From the NCBI RefSeq assembly GCF_020404405.1, contig NZ_JAIZDA010000008.1, positions 100,729 to 164,728 on the forward strand: DNA of 64,000 nucleotides, read 5' to 3'. A model generated the notes under the pieces. That model had not been told where the DNA came from, did no database searches, and saw nothing but the letters and a program-made list of their open reading frames with translations. Position numbers and translations under genes: made by a program. Origin of the DNA: Novosphingobium sp. FKTRR1. Lineage in GTDB: Bacteria > Pseudomonadota > Alphaproteobacteria > Sphingomonadales > Sphingomonadaceae. Positions 19,777 through 27,474 of this stretch are shown here, piece by piece; within the stretch, counting starts at the first letter, position 1; each line of letters starts with the position of its first letter.

Positions 19777-20787
19777 TCACAGACCCATCGCCCGCAGTCG
19801 GCCATAGGCGGCGCGGACATGCGCTGGGGTGGATCGCGAATCGGACAGGGCGAAGGAGCTTGCCAGCGTATCGGCCATCGAGGCGGTGGGTACGGGCGCG
19901 GCACCGGCCATCGCCGTGCCCGCGGTTGCGGCTGAGGCGTTCGCCGTGGCCGCCGCGGCGTGGAATTCGCGCGCCAAGGGGCCGCCAACGCTCGATGGCG
20001 GGCGTCTGGCCGCTGCCAGCAGGGCGGGGTCGAAGTCGGCAAACGCGGTGTCGAAGCCGTCCGGCAAGCCCGTGCCGGTTCCCCCGGCCGCAGCCAGCCG
20101 CCCGCGCAACAGCTCCATGACCTGGCCAAGCGAACGCGCGCCCCCGCCATCGAAGAAAATGCCACGGTTGGCCGCAGCCGCCTTGGGCAGCAGTGCCGCC
20201 GCGCTTTGCCCCGGATCGGCTGCCAGCGCGGTCAGGAACCGGCTGGCGCCATCGCCCCCCAGAAAGTGCGCGAGGTACAGTTCCGCATCGTCGGGTTCGC
20301 GCCCGAGCGCGCCCGACAAAGTGGCCCGGTTGTCGTTGGCCAGCTCCCCGGCCATCAGTGCCGACAACTGCGGATCGTCGCGCAACGCCAGCAATTGCTC
20401 GCGCATCGCCGGATCGCGCACGCGTCCGCTGCTGATCGCCTGGCTGGCCCAGTCGAGGCCATAGCTCGCCGCATGCCGGTCGAGCGTGCGCAACCAGGTG
20501 GAGCCGGTGAACTGGTACAGCCCCCGCGCGCTTGACGTGGCCGCACGCGCCGAGGGGTTCAAACCGGATTCGAGCCGGGCCTGCGCCAGCAGATAGGCAA
20601 AGTCGTTGCCCGTCGCGCGCGCGGCCGTGGCGATCGCGGCGCTGACAGGCGTTGCAGGCGCAGATGCTGCGGCCACCGATGATGCAGACGCAGATGGCGC
20701 AGACACCGATAGTGCAGACACCGATACTGCAGACAGGGGCGCGGCATTGACCGGCGCTGTGACAATGGAATTCTGGACCGAACTCAC
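19777..20787 (-). CDS. Flagellum-associated lytic transglycosylase
   Basis: 336 aa. Residues ~50-150 carry a family-1 transglycosylase-like fold: catalytic Glu73 in ARLESGLNP, then SSARGLYQFTGSTWL. The rest is Ala/Ser-rich. The first ~45 residues are repeats of VSALSVSAPSASAS with no hydrophobic signal core, so Sec export is not evident; export through the flagellar channel like FlgJ is possible. The FlgJ of this cluster has only the rod-binding half, so this protein probably supplies the peptidoglycan-cutting activity for the rod, like SltF in Rhodobacter. Sits between flgN and flhA. Confidence 0.8.
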   Translation of the reverse strand: MSSVQNSIVTAPVNAAPLSAVSVSALSVSAPSASASSVAAASAPATPVSAAIATAARATGNDFAYLLAQARLESGLNPSARAATSSARGLYQFTGSTWLRTLDRHAASYGLDWASQAISSGRVRDPAMREQLLALRDDPQLSALMAGELANDNRATLSGALGREPDDAELYLAHFLGGDGASRFLTALAADPGQSAAALLPKAAAANRGIFFDGGGARSLGQVMELLRGRLAAAGGTGTGLPDGFDTAFADFDPALLAAARRPPSSVGGPLAREFHAAAATANASAATAGTAMAGAAPVPTASMADTLASSFALSDSRSTPAHVRAAYGRLRAMGL

Positions 20788-20791
20788 ACGG

Positions 20792-20835
20792 AACCCTTTC
20801 CCCGATGCCCGGTTGCGGGCACGTCGGAAAGGGTT
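20792..20835. repeat. Extended hairpin between flgN and the transglycosylase gene
   Basis: Outer 10-bp arms aaccctttcc (20792-20801) and ggaaagggtt (20826-20835) enclose an inner gatgcccg/cgggcac-type stem. It lies at the 3' side of flgN and immediately before the next gene. There is no U-run. Candidate terminator or mRNA-stability element. Confidence 0.5.
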
Positions 20836-20900
20836 TCAGCAAACCTCGTGCCAATCCCTGCGCCAGACCGCATGCCAAACGGCTGCGGTGGCCGAACAGG

Positions 20901-21263
20901 TCAGCGGCGGCGACCGATCCGGGCAGTGGTGGCATGGGTGCGGTACAGCGCGGGCTGGCCGGTCATGGCATCGAGCCGGGCCGACACATTGGCCGCGATC
21001 AGGTTGCGCACGCGGCGATTTGCCTCGTTCAACCGACGCGCCGCATCAAGCAGGCCACGGCATTCTTCATCGACCAGCGCGCTGGCGGTGGTATCGAGCC
21101 GACCGCACAGCGCGTTCTTGTCGGCCGCGCAGCCCAGGATGCGGTTGACATCCAGTCCGGCAAGCGCGTGCCGTTCATCCTCCAGCACGGCAAGCATGTG
21201 CCGCAGCGTATCGCGCAAGTCGGTAACTTCCGCGATCGGCACCAGGGCCACGGCCGCAGCCAT
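20901..21263 (-). CDS. flgN: FlgN-like flagellar export chaperone
   Basis: 120-aa helical protein with FlgN features: DLRDTLRHMLAVLEDERHALAGLD at the N-terminus, then long amphipathic helices ending in a basic tail (ATTARIGRRR). FlgN escorts the hook-filament junction proteins FlgK and FlgL to the export gate. It overlaps the flgM stop by one base (TGATG), the classic flgM-flgN arrangement. Sequence identity in this family is low, so the call rests on length, helicity and position. Confidence 0.8.
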   Translation of the reverse strand: MAAAVALVPIAEVTDLRDTLRHMLAVLEDERHALAGLDVNRILGCAADKNALCGRLDTTASALVDEECRGLLDAARRLNEANRRVRNLIAANVSARLDAMTGQPALYRTHATTARIGRRR

Positions 21264-21571
21264 CAGTCCGGCTTCCGCAGCAGCATACCGGCAGCGATCA
21301 TCGCATCGGCGATCTTGACCGGCAGTACCGGATACTTGCCTTCGTCGATGGCCCTGCGGATGGTGGCGACGCGCTCGGCATCGACCGGCGGATCGCCAGC
21401 CTTGACCGCATCGCTGGTGACGACTTGCGCGGCAACGCCGGCGTCCTTGACCGACGTCGTGTCCTTGGCTGGCGCCGTCGGCGTGGTGGCGGCGGCATTT
21501 GACGCGGCGCCGACGGTACCGACCTGAATCGCGCCAACCGGGCGCGGTGCTCCGATTTCAAACGATGACAT
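21263..21571 (-). CDS. flgM: Anti-sigma-28 factor FlgM
   Basis: 102 aa: a disordered Ala/Thr/Pro N-terminal half and a C-terminal sigma-binding helix region (DAERVATIRRAIDEGKYPVLPVKIADAMI), the FlgM signature. It holds FliA until it is exported after hook completion. ATG 21571 is preferred, with CAGGAG 6 nt upstream; the frame has another ATG 30 nt earlier. Its own upstream region carries a sigma-28-like box, which fits negative feedback. Coupled to flgN. Confidence 0.9.
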   Translation of the reverse strand: MSSFEIGAPRPVGAIQVGTVGAASNAAATTPTAPAKDTTSVKDAGVAAQVVTSDAVKAGDPPVDAERVATIRRAIDEGKYPVLPVKIADAMIAAGMLLRKPD

Positions 21572-21599
21572 GGCCCACTCCTGTGTATTGCTCGTCGTC

Positions 21600-21628
21600 A
21601 AGAACGGAAGATCGTTGCAGGCTTTAAG
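21600..21628 (-). promoter_or_regulatory. Sigma-28-like promoter of flgM
   Basis: Minus strand: CTTAA at 21628-21624, 15 nt, TCCGTTCTT at 21608-21600. The same layout precedes both flagellins (CTTAA-N15-GCCGGTCTT). A start would fall ~21593, giving a ~20-nt leader. Confidence 0.65.
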
Positions 21629-21679
21629 TGGCCCAGCGCTTTTTTTGCCGGAGCGTGCCGCAGACGGATGGCAAGCTTT

Positions 21680-22201
21680 TCAATCTGCAGGAAATTCCAC
21701 CAATCCCGGACGGACGATCCGGGCGCGGACAGGATCGCCTTTGGCCGTGGTGCGCACGCGGATCCAGCTCCCGACCGCGCCGCCTTCCAGCGCCTCGCCC
21801 GACTGCGAGACCGAAAAGCCGTCACCGGTGGCAGCGACCGTCACCGCCTCGCCCTTCATCACCGCAGCGGCCGCCGGATCGCCATGCGCCGCGCCCGCCA
21901 CGGCCACGTAGAGCCGCCAGCCACCGGCATCGGGGCACTGGACGACCACCGTATCGTGCGCGTTCGCTCGCCAGGACAGCGCCAGCGGTGCCGCGCAAGG
22001 CGCCAGCCGCAAGCGCCGGTCCACCGGCAGAGCGGCACCGCCGGGCACGCCGATCGCCTGCCCGGTGAACGCGGCAACGGTGTTGTCGATCGCGACGGGG
22101 TCGGCAAAGCGGGGGGCCAGCGCACCGGCGGTTGCCGGGTGGGCCAGTGCCACGGCGGCAAGCGCTGCCAGCACGGTTAGGGACAAGGCGGGATGAGTCA
22201 T
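21680..22201 (-). CDS. flgA: FlgA, P-ring assembly chaperone
   Basis: 173 aa from MTHPALSLTVLAALAAVAL, a Sec signal peptide cleaved after ~24. The mature part has the SAF-type domain features of FlgA: a Cys pair in LRLAPCAAP and VVQCPDAGGW, and the C-terminal pattern MKGEAVTVAATGDGFSVSQSGEALEGGAVGSWIRVR...VEFPA. FlgA assists FlgI assembly in the periplasm. The frame is open upstream of 22201 but overlaps the next gene and lacks a start signal. On the minus arm, 40 nt after the stator-like gene. Confidence 0.92.
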   Translation of the reverse strand: MTHPALSLTVLAALAAVALAHPATAGALAPRFADPVAIDNTVAAFTGQAIGVPGGAALPVDRRLRLAPCAAPLALSWRANAHDTVVVQCPDAGGWRLYVAVAGAAHGDPAAAAVMKGEAVTVAATGDGFSVSQSGEALEGGAVGSWIRVRTTAKGDPVRARIVRPGLVEFPAD

Positions 22202-22241
22202 CGCGGGAAACTCCGGGTAGGCCAACGGCCGATCAGACCCG

Positions 22242-22835
22242 TCATTGTGCAAGCAACATGCCAGCGGCGGATGGCGCACGCCCGAAGCCCGCTGTCGAAC
22301 TAACTGCTGGCGAACTAACTGCTGGCGAACTGCCCGCTGGCGACCTGCCCTGCATCGACGTCTCGGGTAGCGGGCCGTCGGTGTCATAGCCGACCGTCAC
22401 GCTGGCGCCGTCTGCTGCGCCTTGCTCGATCACCAGCCGGGCAGCGGCACCGCGCGGACCTGCCGCCCGTTCCAGCCGGTCGGCGCGGGCAAAGGCTTCG
22501 GTCCGCTGGCGGGCCAGATGGCGCACCACGATCGTGATCCGCAGCCGGGGATCGCGCGCCTGCTCGGCCAGCCAGACGGCAAGCGGCGGGGCGCCGGGTG
22601 TGTCGCGCCACAGCGCCACCGGCTCGGCCTGCGGAGAGGCGGAAGTGGCCGGGCGGACCTGCGCTGGCAAGCTTCTTGCCGGTGCGGGCGGGTTGTCGGG
22701 CTGCAACGGCGCGTCGGGCGCATTGGCCAGCGCAAAGGCCGTGACCATGAACAGGATCAGCGAAAGATCGGCCAGGATCGTCTGCCAGCCCGCTGGTCCG
22801 GCGCTGGGAGCGCTGGCGATGGCGTGCGCGCTCAT
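22242..22835 (-). CDS. MotB/ExbD-like single-span membrane protein, reduced stator subunit candidate
   Basis: 197 aa. One membrane helix (~17-37) is preceded by a short cytoplasmic tail. It aligns with MotB: GWQTILADLSLILFMVTAFALA here against WKVAYADFVTAMMAFFLLMWL in the true MotB of this window, keeping the ion-binding Asp (Asp23). The periplasmic part has a Pro-rich plug-like linker and a segment (ITIVVRHLARQRTEAFARADRLERA) that resembles a worn OmpA-type peptidoglycan-binding motif without its GHTD. The C-terminus has four 5-residue repeats. Its start overlaps the MotA-like stop (ATGA). I infer a stator or energy-transducing pair; not recognised by name. Confidence 0.65.
   Translation of the reverse strand: MSAHAIASAPSAGPAGWQTILADLSLILFMVTAFALANAPDAPLQPDNPPAPARSLPAQVRPATSASPQAEPVALWRDTPGAPPLAVWLAEQARDPRLRITIVVRHLARQRTEAFARADRLERAAGPRGAAARLVIEQGAADGASVTVGYDTDGPLPETSMQGRSPAGSSPAVSSPAVSSTAGFGRAPSAAGMLLAQ
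22291..22350. repeat. Four 15-bp tandem repeats in the MotB-like gene
   Basis: Units of gctggcgaactaact type at 22291, 22306, 22321 and 22336, in frame and encoding SPAVS-like pentapeptides at the C-terminus of the minus-strand protein. Confidence 0.85.
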
Positions 22836-23566
22836 GCCGCCTCACGCGGGTTGGGATCGCGCGGGTGAGGATCGCGGGGGTGAGGATCGCGCGGATGGGG
22901 ATCGCGCGGATGGGGATCGGAATGCGGGCGCTGCAACGACAGTTGCGGTGCGACCATCGAGGCCTGCGCCGCCAGCCAGTCGACGATCGACTGCCGCGCG
23001 GCTTCATCGCGGTCATGACGCCGCTCCACCGCGCGGGCCAGCGGCGCCAGCAGCAGGTTGGCCAGCAGCAAGCCGTACAACGTGGTGACCACCGCCAGCG
23101 AGATCGCCCCCATGAACTGGCTGCGCGCCAGCCCCTGCGCCTGCAACTGGCTGAGCGAGATCAGCGTACCCGCCAGCCCGAAGACCGGGGCCAGATCGGC
23201 GCCGGTCATCAACGTGCGCGCCGCGCGGACGGCGCGGACATGGCGGCGCTTGCGGTGTGCGGCGTGGCGCACCATCAGCACACTGGCCGAACGCGCGGCA
23301 ATCAGCGCGTCGATCATCTCGTCGAACTCGGGATCGCCGGTGGGGCGTTTGCGCGCGCGGAACAGCCCGTCCTGACGCAGTTGCGCGATGAGCGCGGCCA
23401 CCTCGCTGCGCACCATCACCGCCGGGAACGGTCGCCGGATCAAGGCGTGCACCGCGCGCAGCGTCTCGCCGCTGTCGGCCAGACCGCAGCGCAGCACCGT
23501 GGCCAGCAGCGTTCCGCCGCCAACGATCGCCGCTGCTGCAGGGTTGATCAGATGGGCAAAGTCCAT
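22832..23566 (-). CDS. MotA/TolQ/ExbB-family channel protein, three-span stator-like subunit
   Basis: 244 aa from MDFAHLINPAAAAIVGGG. It begins at what is the second helix of MotA (NPAAAAIVGGGTLLATVLR, ~8-26), so the first MotA helix is absent. The last two helices are clear: ADLAPVFGLAGTLISLSQL (~123-141) and MGAISLAVVTTLYGLLLANLLLAPLA (~151-176). Both conserved channel prolines are kept. The cytoplasmic loop is basic (RHAAHRKRRHVR). The C-terminus ends in five DPHPR-type pentapeptides. It is paired by ATGA overlap with the MotB-like gene and divergent from flgB. A separate full motA-motB pair exists at 32103-33852, so this is an additional unit. Confidence 0.75.
   Translation of the reverse strand: MDFAHLINPAAAAIVGGGTLLATVLRCGLADSGETLRAVHALIRRPFPAVMVRSEVAALIAQLRQDGLFRARKRPTGDPEFDEMIDALIAARSASVLMVRHAAHRKRRHVRAVRAARTLMTGADLAPVFGLAGTLISLSQLQAQGLARSQFMGAISLAVVTTLYGLLLANLLLAPLARAVERRHDRDEAARQSIVDWLAAQASMVAPQLSLQRPHSDPHPRDPHPRDPHPRDPHPRDPNPREAA
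22846..22920. repeat. Five 15-bp tandem repeats in the MotA-like gene
   Basis: Units of gcggatggggatcgc type at 22846, 22861, 22876, 22891 and 22906. They are in frame and encode DPHPR pentapeptides at the C-terminus. Directly joined repeats of one codon-multiple length suggest recent slippage. Confidence 0.9.
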
Positions 23567-23779
23567 GGTCGGGTAAACACGCCTCCTCCGCTCGCAAAGA
23601 ACGGCCGGACGCTGCGGCGTTTCAGTCGGCGGAGGCATTTTGCCGCCTGCTCGCCACAACACGGCAAGCCGTTGCCGCTGCAAGCTTGCCATGCCCGGCG
23701 CATCACCCCGCCCCGCCGCTGGCGCAAAGCCCCGGTCCGAACGCGGGTTTCAACGGCTGAGATGGCGGGCAGGCGGGTT

Positions 23780-23795
23780 TGGCACGCGCTTTGCT
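23780..23795 (+). promoter_or_regulatory. Sigma-54 promoter of the flgB operon
   Basis: TGGCACG-CGCT-TTGCT is a perfect match to the -24/-12 consensus (TGGCACG-N4-TTGCW). A start near 23806 leaves a ~30-nt leader to flgB. The activator is most likely the sigma-54-dependent regulator at 36825. Confidence 0.92.
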
Positions 23796-23837
23796 GTGAA
23801 GGCTCTGCACGATCCCTTGCACGGAGCAACCCGCATC

Positions 23838-24185
23838 ATGGGCGAGAGTCTTTTCGGAATCCACGGCGCCGCGCTGGAGCTGCGCTCACAGCGGCTGGGG
23901 CTGCTGACCTCGAACATCGCCAATGCCGGCACCCCGGGCTACAAAGCGCGCGACATCGACTTTGCCAAGGCATTGCAGGCGGTGTCGAACGGTGCCAGCG
24001 CAGGCGGCGCGGCCAGCGCGGCGACCCAGTACCGCGTGCCGGTGATGCCCAGCCTCGATGGCAACACGGTGGAAATGGCCACCGAGCAGACCGCCTTTGC
24101 CGAAACCGCCGTGGGCTATTCGGCGACGCTGTCATTCATCAAGGGCCGGGTCGATACCGTCACCCGCGCGCTGAAGGGCGATTGA
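23838..24185 (+). CDS. flgB: Flagellar proximal rod protein FlgB
   Basis: 115 aa. The N-terminal rod signature reads LRSQRLGLLTSNIANAGTPGYKARDIDF (shared with FlgC, F, G) and the C-terminal helix ends FIKGRVDTVTRALKGD. It is the first gene of the plus-strand basal body operon behind a sigma-54 promoter. ATG 23838 fits the family N-terminus; the frame extends upstream into noncoding sequence. FlgB forms the proximal rod on the MS-ring. Confidence 0.94.
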   Translation: MGESLFGIHGAALELRSQRLGLLTSNIANAGTPGYKARDIDFAKALQAVSNGASAGGAASAATQYRVPVMPSLDGNTVEMATEQTAFAETAVGYSATLSFIKGRVDTVTRALKGD

Positions 24186-24187
24186 GC

Positions 24188-24622
24188 GTGGCCGGCCCCA
24201 ACGCCATCGGCCCCGCCAACCGCAACCCGATGACGCTGTTCGATGTCGCCGGGCGCGCCATGTCGGCGCAACTGGTGCGGATGAACACCTCGGCGTCGAA
24301 CCTCGCCAATGCCGGCACGATGGCCCGGACCGAGGCCGAAGCCTATCGCCCGTTGCGCGCGGTGTTCGCCGAGGAGCTGGACAAGTCCACCGGGCTTTCG
24401 ACCGTGAGGGTCGGCGGGGTCTATCGCTCGAACGCGAACCCGATCCGCACGCACGACCCGGACCACCCGCTCGCCGACGCCAATGGCGACGTGTGGGGCA
24501 GTCCGGTCGATGAAAACGCCGAGATGGTCGAGATGACCGAAGCATCGCGCCAGTACCAGAACGTGGTCGAGGCGATGCAGACCGCCAAGCAACTGATGAT
24601 CGACACGATGAGGATGAAGTGA
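24188..24622 (+). CDS. flgC: Flagellar proximal rod protein FlgC
   Basis: 144 aa if it starts at GTG 24188 (AAGGG 9 nt upstream), 2 nt after flgB; an internal ATG at 24230 ([14 protein letters not shown]) gives 130 aa and matches the usual FlgC N-terminus. Signature [13 protein letters not shown], then [24 protein letters not shown] and the C-terminal [19 protein letters not shown] helix, all typical. The stop overlaps the flgD start. Confidence 0.93.
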   Translation: MAGPNAIGPANRNPMTLFDVAGRAMSAQLVRMNTSASNLANAGTMARTEAEAYRPLRAVFAEELDKSTGLSTVRVGGVYRSNANPIRTHDPDHPLADANGDVWGSPVDENAEMVEMTEASRQYQNVVEAMQTAKQLMIDTMRMK

Positions 24623-24909
24623 TGACCACAGCCGTATCCGGCACCAGCAGTGCCGCCGCCGCCGCCGCCGCTTCCAGCACGACCGGTTCGACCCACAAGA
24701 CCTGGGACACGATGGGCGCGGGCGATTTCCTGAAGCTGCTGACCACCCAGCTCAACAATCAGGATCCCACCGCGCCGGTCGACAACGCGCAGATGGTGGC
24801 GCAGCTCGCGCAGTTTTCGGCGCTGTCGAACACGGCGGCGACCAACACCACGCTCAAGACGATTTCGGACCAGATCGCCAAGCTGGGCGGAACCGCTCCG
24901 AGCGCCTGA
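24622..24909 (+). CDS. flgD: Short FlgD, hook capping protein (N-terminal domain only)
   Basis: 95 aa. It keeps the conserved FlgD core ([37 protein letters not shown], ~32-67) and stops soon after. The C-terminal Ig/Tudor-like domains that bring most FlgD proteins to ~220 aa are absent, and no continuation is seen in other frames before flgE at 24991. Either the cap is minimal in this lineage or the outer domains are supplied by another protein. The start overlaps the flgC stop (TGATGA context). Confidence 0.9.
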   Translation: MTTAVSGTSSAAAAAAASSTTGSTHKTWDTMGAGDFLKLLTTQLNNQDPTAPVDNAQMVAQLAQFSALSNTAATNTTLKTISDQIAKLGGTAPSA

Positions 24910-24990
24910 AAGCCGCCTGACCCACACACCAGACTGACCCACACCTCAGACTGACATTGCCCGCAAGGCGCCCACCGGAGACCCCGCCCC

Positions 24991-25818
24991 ATGTCCTTCT
25001 ACACCGCGCTCACCGGCCTCAAGAACGCCCAGACCAGCCTGAGCGTCACCAGCCACAACATCGCCAACTCGGAAACCAACGGCTTCAAGAAAAGCCGCGT
25101 GCAGTTTTCCGACATCGTGGCGGGCAGCGCCTTCACCAACCCGCGCCTGCTTCAGGGCATCGGCTCGACGGTCAAGGCGATCACCCAGAACTTTGCGCAA
25201 GGTCCGATCGAGCAGACCGGCTCGGCGCTCGATTTGTCGGTCAACGGCGATGGCTTCTTCACCACCAAGACGGTGACCGGCGCGCAGACCTATTTCACCC
25301 GCAACGGCGCGTTCGAGATCGACGGCGGCGGCTATATCATCGATGGATCGAGCAACCGGTTGCAGGTTTTCGCGACCGACAGCGCCGGAAACCTTACCAC
25401 CACGCCGCCGACCATGACCGATGCGCTGGTACCGCAAACCAGCCTGCCCAATGGCGCAGGTTCCGCCTTTGCCGGGGTGACCGTGGCCGATAACGGCAAT
25501 GTCACCGCCAGCTATGCCGATGGCACCAATCAGGTCGTGGGCAAGATCACGCTGGCGACGTTCATCTCGTCGCAGGGGCTCAAGCAGGAAGGCTCGTCCA
25601 ACTGGACGGCTACCGGGATTTCGGGCGTTGCGGTCTATGGCGAGCCGACCGTCGGGCAATACGGCAAGCTGCTGTCGGGCAGCCTTGAACGCTCGAACGT
25701 CGATATCTCCGAGGAAATGGTCAGCCTGATCACCGCGCAGCGCGACTTTCAGGCCAATGCCAAGACGATCGACACCACGACCCAGATCGCGACGACGATC
25801 ATCAACTTGCGCACCTGA
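24991..25818 (+). CDS. flgE: Flagellar hook protein FlgE (short form)
   Basis: 275 aa. The N-terminal D0 motif LSVTSHNIANSETNGFKKSRVQF, the central GSALDLSVNGDGFF with TRNGAFEID, and the C-terminal ERSNVDISEEMVSLITAQRDFQANAKTI are all family hallmarks. It is much shorter than enteric FlgE (~400 aa), lacking outer surface domains, which parallels the short FlgD cap. It polymerises as the hook outside the outer membrane. The leader contains a near-duplicated acccacac/cagactgac string. Confidence 0.93.
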   Translation: MSFYTALTGLKNAQTSLSVTSHNIANSETNGFKKSRVQFSDIVAGSAFTNPRLLQGIGSTVKAITQNFAQGPIEQTGSALDLSVNGDGFFTTKTVTGAQTYFTRNGAFEIDGGGYIIDGSSNRLQVFATDSAGNLTTTPPTMTDALVPQTSLPNGAGSAFAGVTVADNGNVTASYADGTNQVVGKITLATFISSQGLKQEGSSNWTATGISGVAVYGEPTVGQYGKLLSGSLERSNVDISEEMVSLITAQRDFQANAKTIDTTTQIATTIINLRT

Positions 25819-25877
25819 TCGTGGCACCTCGTCCCGTGATCCGCACCCAACCGACAACCAGCACAAGGCCTTGAGCG

Positions 25878-26618
25878 ATGGATCGCCTGATCTACACCGC
25901 CTATTCGGGCATGACCGGGTCGATGGTCCGCCAGCGCGTGATCGCCAGCAACATGGCCAACGCGCAGACCGTCGGGTTTCGCGCCGAATTGCTCAACTCC
26001 GAACCGGTTACGCTGAAAGGACCGGGGCTGGAGGCGCGCGCGATGAGCCAGGGCGCGGTCCATGGCGCCAGCATGCGGCAGGGCGCGATGACCGAAACGG
26101 GCAATCCGCTCGATGTGGCGGTGTCGGGCGCGGTCATGCTGAGCGTGCAGGCCGACGATGGCAGCGAGGCCTATACCCGGCGCGGCGACCTGTCGCTCGA
26201 CCCCACCGGGCTGCTCGTCAATGGCGACGGGCGTCCGGTGATCGGCGATGGCGGGCCGGTGACGGTGCCGCTTGGCTCGAAAGTCTCGATCGGACCCGAT
26301 GGCAGCGTGCTGGTCGCCGACCCGGCGACGCCGGGCGATCCACCGCAGCCCGTGGCCCGATTGAAGCTCGCATCGACCGAAGGATCGCGGATCGAGAAAG
26401 GGCTGGACGGCTTGTTCCGCGTGGTCGGCGGCGGCGTGCTGCCCGCTGACGAGGAAGCCAAAGTGCAAGTCGGCACGCTCGAACAGTCGAACGTCAATCC
26501 CACCGCGGTGCTGGTCGAGATGGTCGAATCCCAGCGCCTGTTCGACATGCGCACCAAGCTGGTCGCCACCGCGCGCGAAGTTGATGAACGCTCGTCGGCC
26601 CTGATGCGCCTGACCTGA
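25878..26618 (+). CDS. flgF: Flagellar proximal rod protein FlgF
   Basis: 246 aa. MDRLIYTAYSGMTGSMVRQRVIASNMANAQTVGF is the FlgF-type start; the middle has NPLDVAVSGAVMLSVQ and the RRGDLSLDPTGLLVNGDGRPV beta region; the end is EQSNVNPTAVLVEMVESQRLFDMRTKL. Forms the proximal rod. Follows flgE by 59 nt in the same operon. The last codons duplicate a short cgcctgacctgatg string past the stop. Confidence 0.93.
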   Translation: MDRLIYTAYSGMTGSMVRQRVIASNMANAQTVGFRAELLNSEPVTLKGPGLEARAMSQGAVHGASMRQGAMTETGNPLDVAVSGAVMLSVQADDGSEAYTRRGDLSLDPTGLLVNGDGRPVIGDGGPVTVPLGSKVSIGPDGSVLVADPATPGDPPQPVARLKLASTEGSRIEKGLDGLFRVVGGGVLPADEEAKVQVGTLEQSNVNPTAVLVEMVESQRLFDMRTKLVATAREVDERSSALMRLT

Positions 26619-26685
26619 TGCGCCTGACCTGATGCCGCCGCCGTAAAGAACCAGATTCTCGCAGACACCTACGGAGTTTCCCGCA

Positions 26686-27474
26686 ATGCCGTCATCCGCC
26701 CTTCACGTCGCCCGCACCGGACTGGAAGCCCAGGATACCCGGATGCGCGTGATCGCCAACAACCTTGCCAACGTGGCGACCACCGGCTTCAAGCGCGACC
26801 GCGCCAACTTTGCCACGCTGGCCTATCAGGACACGCGGGTGGCCGGGCAGCAGTCCTCGGGCGAAACCGCCTATGCCACCGGGCTCAACCTTGGCACCGG
26901 CGTCGGCATTCAGGCGACCACGCGTGAGGAAAGCCAGGGCGCGCTGCAGCAGACCGGCAACGCGCTCGACGTGGCGCTCGATGGCGATGGCTATTTCCAG
27001 GTGGCGCAACCCGGCGGACAACTGGCCTATACCCGCGCGGGCAATTTCTCGAAATCGGCCGAGGGTCAGCTCGTCACCGCGCAAGGCTATGTCGTGCAGC
27101 CGCCGATCGCCATTCCCGAAGGCGCGCAGTCGATCACGATCGCGCCAGACGGCACCGTTTCGGCCACCCTGCCCGGCGCCACCGAACCCAGCCAGTTGGG
27201 CCAGTTGACGGTCGCCAGCTTCACCAACCCGGCCGGGTTGCAGGCGGTCGGCGACAACTTCCTCAGGGAAACCGCCGCCAGCGGACAGGCCCAGATCGGC
27301 ATTCCCGGCGACAACGGGCGCGGCCATCTGCGGCAGGGCTACCTCGAAGCCTCGAACGTCAACGTCGTGCAGGAACTGGTCGACATGATCGAATGCCAGC
27401 GTTCGTACGAGATCAATTCGAAGATGATCTCGGCGGTCGACGAGATGCTCAAGAACGCGAACCAGACGCTGTGA
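26686..27474 (+). CDS. flgG: Flagellar distal rod protein FlgG
   Basis: 262 aa, the standard length. MRVIANNLANVATTGFKRDRANF, GNALDVALDGDGYFQV and the C-terminal LEASNVNVVQELVDMIECQRSYEINSKMISAVDEML are diagnostic of FlgG. It makes the distal rod that passes through the P and L rings. The stop overlaps the flgH GTG start. Confidence 0.96.
   Translation: MPSSALHVARTGLEAQDTRMRVIANNLANVATTGFKRDRANFATLAYQDTRVAGQQSSGETAYATGLNLGTGVGIQATTREESQGALQQTGNALDVALDGDGYFQVAQPGGQLAYTRAGNFSKSAEGQLVTAQGYVVQPPIAIPEGAQSITIAPDGTVSATLPGATEPSQLGQLTVASFTNPAGLQAVGDNFLRETAASGQAQIGIPGDNGRGHLRQGYLEASNVNVVQELVDMIECQRSYEINSKMISAVDEMLKNANQTL

Noticed and set aside
17612..20935. Single minus-strand reading frame of 1107 codons
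   Set aside because: The real protein is FlhA from ATG 19771. The 5' extension overlaps the transglycosylase and the end of flgN in other frames and has no domain sense.
22846..22920. Possible CRISPR array
   Set aside because: The 15-bp units are directly adjacent with no spacers and are in frame with a protein gene.
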